Below are positions 55,561-64,000 of a stretch of 64,000 nucleotides of DNA, piece by piece. The translations under genes were made by a program, and so were the position numbers. The first letter of the stretch is position 1. The number at the start of each line of letters is the position of its first letter. The notes below the pieces were generated by a model, which was not told the DNA's origin, made no database searches, and worked only from the letters and a program-made list of their open reading frames with translations. Origin of the DNA: Malania oleifera (Eukaryota; Streptophyta; Magnoliopsida; Santalales; Ximeniaceae); the NCBI RefSeq assembly GCF_029873635.1, contig NC_080423.1, positions 103,044,991 to 103,108,990 of the forward strand, written 5' to 3'.

Positions 55561-56186
55561 CATAAAATTTAATATGAAATTATATATTTGTTTTTTAAAC
55601 TGACACAAATCTAATTTAAATTTTAAAATTTATGTTGCCAAGCATTATTTATGCATTGCCTCGTGATTATCAAAACAAATACACCCTAATGTATGTTAAT
55701 ATGGATAAGACTTAATAGTAGATTACATCTGCTAAAACTGATGGAGTGAAGTGAAGCTTTCACCTAGGCCAAAGTGTCTGCGTCTGTTATCCTCCCTAAA
55801 CTCTGAACCAAACGTTCCTATGGCTGTCTTCATGTTATTTAATGTTGAAAGTTGGACCACAGCTCAAAGGCCACACTGCAGATGTTGTAATGAGCCTCTT
55901 CTTTTATGCCAATTGAAAGAAAATTTTCATCCATTTTTTTATATACTTGAAAATTCATTTTTTCAATGAAAAAAAAAAAATTGCAAGATTTCACTTTTCT
56001 ACTTTTGCAATTGATCAATTGGAAGATGGTACTTACTATGAGTTAGATCCATATAAGCAAAAGATATAATTTGGTATGTTCCTTCATGATGTGGTAGTTG
56101 CCATATGACTTTAGTTGGTCCAATATTAATAAATAACATTTTGTAATTTTAAAGAACCATTTTCGTAATTGTTTCTCTTTTTGAGC
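55561..56186. other. Intergenic, unassigned
   Basis: A+T-rich. The frame 55751-55969 has no recognisable domain. Confidence 0.5.
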
Positions 56187-56194
56187 ATTTTTAG

Positions 56195-56650
56195 GAGGGA
56201 TGGTAAAACGGGTTAATGGACTGGGTTCAGGCGGATCATAAACGAGTCTGGATTAAACGGGTTCAAGTTAACCTGTTTATTAATAGGTGACTACTATGTA
56301 AACTCAAATTCGCCTGCTTATTAACAGATGATTACTATGTAAACTCAAATTCACCCGTTTAATAAGCGGATCACTCATTCAAAAAATATAATTTATTTAT
56401 TTTAAAATTTTTTTAATATTTCATATAAAAGAACGTATCTTTAAAAAAAAAAAAAAACATTCCTTCATTTTATTTTTAAATGGGTCACCTGACGGGTGAC
56501 CCGACCCAAACCCACCTAACCCATTTAATAGACGGGTTGAGTCTGGGTTTATCCTTTTATAAATTGGTTAGCTTGTATAAAACCCAAAGTCAACTTAAAC
56601 AGATGACTCATGGGTCACCCATTAGGTTTCGACCCGTTTTTCCACTCTTA
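56195..56650. mobile_element. hAT-type MITE (456 bp)
   Basis: The left end GAGGGATGGTAAAACGGGT and the right end ACCCGTTTTTCCACTCTTA are inverted counterparts, flanked by an 8-bp duplication ATTTTTAG (56187-56194 and 56651-56658). The interior is full of short inverted words such as ACGGGTTCAAG/AACCTG and TGGGTCACC/GGTGACCC. A GGGTGGCAAAACGGGT-type end is common among plant hAT MITEs. Confidence 0.87.
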
Positions 56651-56658
56651 ATTTTTAG

Positions 56659-57499
56659 AGTGAGTTTGACTTCTTTTTTGTCTCATTTGAAATATAAATA
56701 TGGGTTAGCGTATTTGGCAAATAGTTTTTTCAGCTTTAAAAAAAATGTTTTAAAATTTTTTTAAAAAACTTTAAAACTTATGAATTTGAAGTTTTTAAAA
56801 CATAAAATTACCATTTTCGTGACCACATCATTGATAATTTTACAATGTTTGGTAATAAGTTACCTTTGAGTGTTCAGTAAAAAAGTTATGAAATTTTTGA
56901 AAATATATAAAATGACTAAATGTACATGTATTATTAACAAATGTAATTAACAGTTTTACACAGTTATAATTTTGTGATGCTTGAAAAAAAATTAAAGTTA
57001 ACAATGGAATAAAATAATTTGCTGAAAAAAAGGTTAACTTTTAGCTTTCAAAAACTTTAAATGCATAATTTTTAAAAGTTGAAAAGATTGTTTATCAGAT
57101 GTTTAATACCCAACTTTTATTTAAAAAAACCAAGGCAAAACAAAAAGAGACTCGCTCGCCCTTAATTTACTCCTAAAGTATTATGATTTATAATTTGTTT
57201 TGTGGGTGGGTGTATATTAAACATAAATTTTATATTGTTAATTTCTAAATATATGATGATAAGAGTAAAGCGTGCATCTAAATTTGCAACACATGCATGT
57301 GCACAAATACATATACGTATGTGTATATAATTATATACACTTGCATGTCTAATAAATCATCTTTTTATCAATTAAAGGCCTCAGGGATGCAAAAATGAAC
57401 CAAGTTCAATTAAACTTTACCATGCTCAAACTTATTTTTTAAATTCTTAAATGAACTTGAACTCAAACCAAGCATGAATGCACTCGCTCAAGTTCGTTC
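56659..57499. other. Intergenic, unassigned
   Basis: A+T-rich, no gene or clear repeat ends recognised. Confidence 0.5.
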
Positions 57500-58423
57500 A
57501 TTTTTTTTTTTTTAATTAAAGGAGGGCGGCACTTCTAATTATTTATTAATATACCCTCACTTTTGGCAGAGAAATACTGTGGTTACATGACAAGTATTGG
57601 GAGATTACAGATAAAAAATACATTAAAAGTCTCCCAAAAATAATACCAACAACCAACCAAAACAGGTCTACAAATTCAAATAAAGTTAAATAAGAAACAA
57701 ATCTAAACAAGTTTAACAAAAATAAAAATAATAAAATAAACTAAAATCAAAAAATCTGAACTAACCAAACAAAAACGAGAGAATGAACTAATGACGAAGG
57801 AAAGTGAGACCCAACCTATCCATTCAAAGGATACCTTTCAGAGAACGTGGTAAAAGATGTTGTTATTCGTAGATGACATTGTTCCTCATTTCTTCTTCTC
57901 TAGTGAGAAAATCAGTCGCACTATTGTCTTCCCTATATTGATGGATCACCATGAAGTTTTCTTTTTCTAACTCCGCAGCAAGGTCCTTCCAAAAATCTCA
58001 AAGATACCATACGGTACATCTACCTTTCCGAAACCAATCAACAACAATTCTCGAATCACTTTCAATAATCACATTAAAATAATGAAGTTGTTTGCATAAA
58101 CAAATTTCTTTTAGGATTGTTTTTAATTCCGCACTATTGTTCGTATCATTGTCAAAATAGCTTGAAAAAGTCGTTTTCACCATGTCATGGCAGTCCCAAA
58201 TGATTCTTCCATCTCCTAAAGTATTCGGATTGCCCCTACAACTCCCATCATAATTAAGTTTTATTCACTCTATTGGGAGTTTAATCCACGAGATAATTTT
58301 TTCAGGCCTAACGCAAACTCCCTTATGCTGAATTTGAAACCCTTTCAAAATCGTAATGTCTGATATCTTCAATTTTCGAAAAGAATTAGAGCTCTCAACT
58401 AAAGAACTAACCCAGTATTGAAC
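57500..58423 (-). pseudogene. LINE 3' end with RNase H domain, cut by a gypsy insertion
   Basis: The minus strand reads RPEKIISWIKLP, then KLNYDGSCRGNPN, NNSAELKTILKEICLC, FNVIIESDSRIVVDW and a final NSATDFLTREE. This is the RNase H (RVT_3) domain at the end of plant L1 ORF2, with its catalytic D, E and D visible. A 3' untranslated region and an A-tail (T's at about 57501-57514) follow. A stop splits the domain start at about 58266. The sequence stops exactly where the gypsy LTR begins (58424), so the rest of the LINE should lie beyond that element, outside the window. Confidence 0.82.
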
Positions 58424-58569
58424 TGTAATAACCCCAAAAATGATTACACAAGATTAGTGGGTGATTCCCAAAAAAAAAATTCATTCATTCATTAATTAAA
58501 TTTAAAAGAAAAAGAAAAATAAAAATAATAATTAAAATTTATTTTTATTTTTATTTTATTTATAAAATA

Positions 58570-58613
<44 letters not shown>

Positions 58614-60408
58614 GTAATTAACAATCCTTCTAAACCTGAGGATTTTAAAAGGAAACAAAACAAAAAACAAAAAAACAAAAAGAGAGAGACCTAGAGAGGG
58701 TCTCTGCGCAGGAAGCCCCCCCTTCAATCTTTCTCTCTCCTCTCGTTCACTCTCCCTCTCTCCTTAGTTCCGTGACGGATTCTCATCCGATCGAAAATCG
58801 GAAGATACCGCTGAACTCCATTCTTCGCTGTCGTCATTTCTACCGGAGTGAATTGGTGGTAGGAGCGGCGTGGGCGTATCTCTTTGAGTAAGCTAATCTT
58901 CCATTTTTCCTCAATTTCTTACAAATTATAAGCTCAATCGACGATCGGACACCACCACGAGAATTTAGGAATAATTTTCTACAAGTCTAGCGGAATGGAA
59001 TTCTCGTGGAATCATTGGGGCCGTAATTCCAAATTTGAGATATGGAGGTTATTAAGGGGCTTATTTTTAATTAATTAGGGTTGATTTAGAAATGTTAGAA
59101 TATTGAACATCTAAAGTTGAAGTAAAATTTTTGAAATTTAGGGCTCGGGTGAGCGACGCGGGTGTAATTTCAGGACCTGCAGGCATAGTTCAGAAAATTA
59201 AGTGGGGGTGTTAAATATTAGTTTAAATGTTAATTTGAAGTATATGGAACCTAAGGAAGGTTAGAGAGTATTATTTTGGGGAAATAAGGTAATTAATCTG
59301 AGAAAAAAATGCGAATTGCAGGATTTGAGTTTTTGGCTCCAAGGGCGTAGAATTTGGGTTTTAACGAAACTCTCAATAAGTCAGGTAAGGGGAATAAATT
59401 ATAGTAGTATTTTTAAAATTACTATTTAAATTAATATGTGAAAATGAGCATATAATATTTTTCTAAAAATTATTATGATATAAATATTAGATAAATTGTG
59501 TGGCATTTGAGTAATATTAAATTGTGAGATTTTGAAGTGTGAAATTAATATGTTATGAATATTAGATGAGAACTATGTGACATATGACGTGTATTGAAAA
59601 ATGTGAAACATAATGATCAGTAATTTATGAGAAAAGATTAAAATGAGAATTATTGATGTGATTAGTGAAAAATAATGAAATATGGTATTTATATGTGAGT
59701 AAAAATAATTTGCATGAAAAATGAGATTTTGCGAATTAGTGAAATAGGTATTTTGAAAAATATTAAAATACATGAAACACGATATATACCATTATGAGAT
59801 GATGAAATGTGCATAGAAAACAATGAAAACATTTATATTGAGATGAACTGAGATATACTGATGTGAATTTAATGATGTGTATTGATATGGAAATACTAAA
59901 ATATGAAAATGGAAAATATGAAATAAGAAATTGAAATATGATTTATGAAATGTTAATACCGCATAATGATTGCGGGTTGGTGGTAGTGATCCCTGATGGA
60001 TGGTTGTGATATTGAGCACAGTACCGTTGCTAGTGGTGTAGTGCAACCACACGGACTCTTGGAGCATGTGGCGTGATAGTCGACTGAGCCATTTTGTAGG
60101 GTTATTGGGCCCCTTGAGTCCGGATCAAGGCTATAGGCTGGCCAGTCATACTAAAGACGAGATATGTGATATGATATTTTGATCTAATCGGGTCAACCAA
60201 TCACAGTTAGATCTAACCTTCGGGCCGCACAACCTTGACCATGGGGGGAAGCATGGCATGGAAAGAATGATCCTCAGGGTAGCCATGAGTTACAGACACG
60301 ATGTTGGTACTAGGTACCAAGGATACTCATAAGCTGGATAGTAAAATGGAAATGGAAAGTGAAAGAATGATAAAATGGGTTAAAATGATAAATGAAAGAA
60401 ACAATGGA
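58424..60408 (+). mobile_element. Ty3/gypsy LTR (outer element), interrupted
   Basis: Starts TGTAATAACCCC, the usual start of chromovirus LTRs, directly after the LINE. It contains an (ATT)n run (about 58570-58611), a CT-rich stretch with CCGATCGAAAATCGG near 58790, and a long A+T-rich stretch. About 250 bases of typical LTR sequence around 60000-60250 complete it. At 60409 a second LTR start follows with no intervening primer site, so the outer LTR is cut by the inner element. Its remainder and the internal region lie outside the window. Confidence 0.72.
58570..58611. repeat. (ATT)n microsatellite
   Basis: About 14 ATT units inside the outer gypsy LTR. Confidence 0.95.
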
Positions 60409-60488
60409 TGTAACGACCCAGAAAATATCCATATTCAAATATTAAAGAGAAAGGAAAATAGATACAGAAACAGAAGGAGGCCATAGAC

Positions 60489-60630
60489 TTCGTCGACGAA
60501 CACAGGGTCTCATCGATGAAGGCCTTCAGAATTTCGTCGACGAACACAAGGCTTTGTTGACGAGAAAATACCGAGAGGGGTTCTGAAGCAGCCTGAATTT
60601 CATCGACGAATACAAGGCCTCGTCGACGAA
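60489..60630 (+). repeat. CGTCGACG palindrome block in the inner gypsy LTR
   Basis: Perfect 12-base palindrome TTCGTCGACGAA at 60489-60500 and 60533-60544. Near copies lie at about 60509-60519, 60553-60564, 60599-60610 and 60619-60630. An (AT)n run follows at 60639-60659. Related to the block at 16110-16300. Confidence 0.88.
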
Positions 60631-61310
60631 ATCCCCTGATATATATATATATATATATAACTATACGAAATCCGGGATATTTCTCATTTTTCACCAAGCT
60701 TTCTCTCTCCTCTCTCCCTCCTACGACTCTCTCTCCCTTCTCTCTTCATTTCCGGCCTCACCGGTCACTGGATCGACGGTCTGAAGCTACCACGACTCTC
60801 CTGGTGGAGTTCTCCACAAATTTGCTGGAGCGGATCATCGGGAAAACAAAGTTGGGTTTCATCCCAAATTCTAAGTAAGGTCTTTTATTGAGTTTTTGAC
60901 TTTCCGGCAGTTATAGAAAATGATGTAGACTAAGAAATACTGAAATTTTGTTCTAGGACATTGTGTTTTCAGGATGTTGGGTTAGGAATCCTGCGGGTAT
61001 AGAGCCATATTTTTATAGGAGCTTTTCAAAATTGAGGTAAGGGAAATATGCTATGCTAGGAGTTTTAATAGAGTTAATTGAGATTTCATGAGCATATTTT
61101 TATGTCAGTTTGTTATACTGTTTTTATAGAAAATGAGCATAAATGTTTGTGTGGCCTAAGTAGACTTTCATGTAAAGAATGAATTTATACAATTGTTATC
61201 ATACTATACTAGATACAAAGATATAGATAGTATATATATTTGATATAGTTTTCTAGCATATGAGATTATACAGATATAGATTTATATTCACAAAGAAATG
61301 TACATATGCG

Positions 61311-64000
61311 TTTATCAGGCCCAGTGTGTCGCCTTGGGGTGCACTAGTATTGTTCGTGAAGAAGAAAGATGGAACCATGAGGTTGTGCATTGATTATAGG
61401 AAGATAAACAAATTGACAGTCAAGAATAAATATCCTCTCCCTAGGATTGATGATTTATTTGATCAGCTCCAGGGGACCCAGGTTTATTCTAAGATTGATC
61501 TGCGGTCTGGATACCATCAGGTGAAAGTCAAGGCAGAGGACATTTCGAAGACTGCTTTTCATACCCGATATGGGCATTACGAGTTCTTAGTGATGCTATT
61601 CGGGTTGACTAATGCACCAGCGATTTTTATGGATTTGATGAATCGGGTATTCCACCAGTGTTTGGACCAGTTTGTGGTTGTGTTTATTGACAATATACTG
61701 GTCTACTCGAGGAGTTCTGAGGAGCATGAGCATCATTTGAGGCTGGTGTTGCAGGTATTGAGGGAAAAGAAATTATATGCAAAGTTCAAGAAATGTGAAT
61801 TCTGGTTAAGGCAGGTTACTTTTCTTGGCCATGTGATCTCAGAAGCAGGAGTATTAGTTGATTCGAGCAAGATAGAGGCAGTGATGAATTGGGGAAGGCT
61901 GGGAAATGTTCAAGAAGTTAGGAGTTTTCTAGGGTTTGCAGGTTATTACCGACGCTTTGTGGAGGGTTTTTCCAGGCTATCGGGTCCATTGACACAACTT
62001 ACGAGAAAAAATGTGAAATTTGAATGGACTGATGAATGTGAGTAGAGTTTTCAAGAGTTAAAGCAGCGGTTAGTTTCAGCCCCAGTACTGGCTATTCCAT
62101 CAGGGGAGGATGGTTATGTGATACACAGTGATGCCTCTTTGAAGGGTCTTGGGTGCGTGTTGATGCAGCATGGCAGGGTTATTGCATATTCATCTAGGCA
62201 GCTTAAAGAATATAAGAAGAATTATCCTATCCATGACTTAGAGCTTGCTGCGGTGGTTTATGCTCTTAAAATTTGGAGACATTATTTATACGGTGGGAAA
62301 TGCGAGATTTTCACGGATCACAAGAGCCTGAAATATTTCTTCACTCAGAAAGAATTAAATATGAGACAAAGAAGGTGGCTAGAGCTTATTAAAGACTATG
62401 ACTGCACGATTAGCTACCACCCAGGAAAAGCGAACGTAGTGGAAGATGCTTTAAGAAGGAAGTCAGGGGGATCTGTGCTGGCAGCTATGGAGATTTAGCA
62501 CTCGATTCTGGTGGACTTGGAGAGGCTTAGTATCAAATTGGTGGAGGAGAGTCCTCAGGTAGTTATTGCCAGCCTAGTGATTTAGCCTACACTATACGAG
62601 AGGATTAAAGCAGCCTAGGGTGATGACGCAGAGTTGGCAGCAGTGATGGCTAGAGTACGTGATGGTCAGGTTGAGGAGTTCAGCATATCAGATGATGGAG
62701 CTCTGCGATTTCGTACTAGGCTATGTGTTCCTACAGATACCGAGATCAGGAGGACTATATTGGAGGAGGCTCACAGATCCCTATACACGATCCATCCCGG
62801 CAATACTAAAATGTACAGGGATCTGCGAGAGTATTTCTGGTGGAGTGGAATGAAGAGGGAGATAGCTGAATTTGTTCAGCAGTGCTTGACGTGCCAACAG
62901 GTTAAAGCTGAGCACCAGAGACCAGCAGGACAGTTGCAGCCATTGTTTATTCCAGAATGGAAGTGAGACCACGTTTCAATGGATTTTGTTACGGGGTTAC
63001 AACCAGTACGGCAGGGATTGAATGCAATTTGGGTAGTTGTGGATCGTTTGACGAAGACTGCTCATTTCATCCCTATTAAAATTGGTTATTCCATGAACAG
63101 ACTGTCAGAGATATATGTTCAGGAGATAGTTCGTGTTCATGGAGTACCAGTGTCCATAGTCTCAGATCGAGATTCTCGGTTTACTTCACGATTTTGGAAT
63201 AGTTTTGAGGAGGCTATGGGTACGCAGCTAGCTTTTAGCACTGCTGTCCATCCCCAAACTGATGGTCAGACAGAGAGGACCATTCAGATACTAGAAGATA
63301 TGCTTCGTGCTTGTGTACTTGATTTTGGAGGCAATTGGATTTAGTTTATGTCATTGGTGGAGTTCGCTTACAATAATAGCTATCAGGCTAGTATCAGCAT
63401 GGCTCTATACGAAGCATTGTATGGCAGGAGATGTCATTCTCCTCTTTTCTGGGATGAAGTAGGTGAAAGGCGAGTTTTGGGTCCAGATATAGTACAACAG
63501 TTGTCCGACAAAGTTCGATTAATTAGAGAAAGAATTAAAACAGCACAGAGTCGGCAGAAAAGTTATGTAGACACTCGCCGCAGAGAATTGGAATTTGATG
63601 TGGGAGATCGAGTATTTTTGAAGATAGCTCCTCTGAAGGGAGTTATGAGGTTTGGAAAGAAGGGCAAGTTAAGCCCTAGGTTTATTGGCCCTTTTGAGAT
63701 ACTTGAGAGAATAGGGTCAGTTGCCTCTAAGCTAGCTTTGCCGCCAGCTTTGGCTCGTATTCATGACGTGTTTCATGTTGCCATGTTACAGAAATACATT
63801 CCAGGCCCATCCCACATCATTAGTTATGCAGAGATAGAGCTTAAGGATTCCTTGGCATATGAAGAGGTACTGGTATAGATTTTGTACAGAAAGGTTCAGA
63901 CTTTACTTACTAAAGAAATACAGTTAGTTAAAGTTTTGTCGAGGATCCACGCTATAGAGGAAGTTTCTTGGGAGCTTGAGGAACAGATTAGATAGAGATA
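61311..64000 (+). pseudogene. Chromovirus pol (RT, RNase H, integrase, start of chromodomain), disabled by stops only
   Basis: A single frame runs 2.7 kb without a frameshift. RT starts at [11 protein letters not shown] (61311) and lacks its first motifs. The catalytic box at 61683-61694 reads FIDN instead of the usual FIDD or YVDD form, losing a metal-binding aspartate. RNase H starts [12 protein letters not shown] (62118). Integrase has its HHCC zinc region (62772-62930) and the DDE residues: MDFVTG at 62979, SDRDSRF, and TER in HPQTDGQTERT. The tail (EEVSWELEE) is chromodomain-like. Eight in-frame stops occur: TAG at 62043, 62496, 62583, 62616, 63342, 63876 and 63993, and TGA at 62964. Confidence 0.9.

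Larger units (their letters stand above)
60409..64000 (+). mobile_element. Ty3/gypsy chromovirus (inner element), 5' deleted, runs off the window
   Basis: Starts TGTAACGACCCAG at 60409. About 900 bases of LTR follow, with CGTCGACG block, AT run, CT-rich stretch and GAGGTAAGGGAAATATGC near 61031. At about 61310 the sequence jumps directly into RT. The rest of the LTR, primer site, gag, protease and start of RT are missing. After integrase a chromodomain-like tail begins at about 63870, so it is probably of the Tekay/Del type. The 3' LTR would lie beyond 64000. Confidence 0.85.

Noticed and set aside
58700..59400. Protein-coding exons in the CT-rich stretch with GTAAG and AG-like sites
   Set aside because: It is within a gypsy LTR; no long open frame, and a similar layout recurs in the second LTR at about 60700-61040.

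Overview
The window is nuclear DNA of a eudicot plant, probably one with a moderately large, repeat-rich genome. The evidence is spliced genes with GT-AG introns, A+T-rich intergenic DNA, and many plant-type retroelements: Ty1/copia, Ty3/gypsy chromovirus, LINEs, Au-like SINEs, a TRIM, and MULE- and hAT-type MITEs. The sequence does not let me name a species.

Two real genes are visible, and they converge. (1) On the + strand, 9324-32066 holds the 3' part of a UvrD/Rep-type helicase resembling the plant SRS2-like helicase: ten exons encoding 280 residues, ending at a stop at 32064-32066. Its 5' part lies upstream of the window. (2) On the - strand, 54086-33410 holds a complete ORANGE-family gene: eight exons encoding 315 residues, a plastid DnaJ-type zinc-finger protein of carotenoid metabolism. 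A CCAAT/G-box/TATA promoter candidate lies at 54272-54332. The stop codons are about 1.3 kb apart.

Almost everything else is transposable-element DNA, much of it inside introns of these two genes. Helicase introns contain: a reverse-strand copia (10729-17151) that itself holds a 1.85-kb solo LTR (14829-16674); a degenerate reverse LINE (18263-about 23050) holding a 302-bp TRIM (20440-20741); and a younger copia in the sense direction (26014-30882). ORANGE introns contain: a copia/LINE mosaic (37310-38720), a copia (38925-43981), a 5'-truncated LINE (44107-45209), a MULE-MITE (46480-46769), and an internally deleted copia (48504-50477) with an Au-like SINE in one LTR. Target-site duplications fix the borders of most of these.

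The left end (1-9323) is LINE remnants, a MULE-MITE, a SINE fragment and an 886-bp hAT-type element. The right end (54.3-64 kb) is MITEs, a LINE tail, one gypsy LTR (58424-60408), and inside it a second gypsy element (60409 to the window end). That second element's leader, gag, protease and start of RT are deleted, and its pol is disabled by stops in one unbroken frame.

I did not find a convincing new biological system. The least explained signal is a block of CGTCGACG palindromes shared, in opposite orientation, by two otherwise different LTRs (16110-16300 and 60489-60630).
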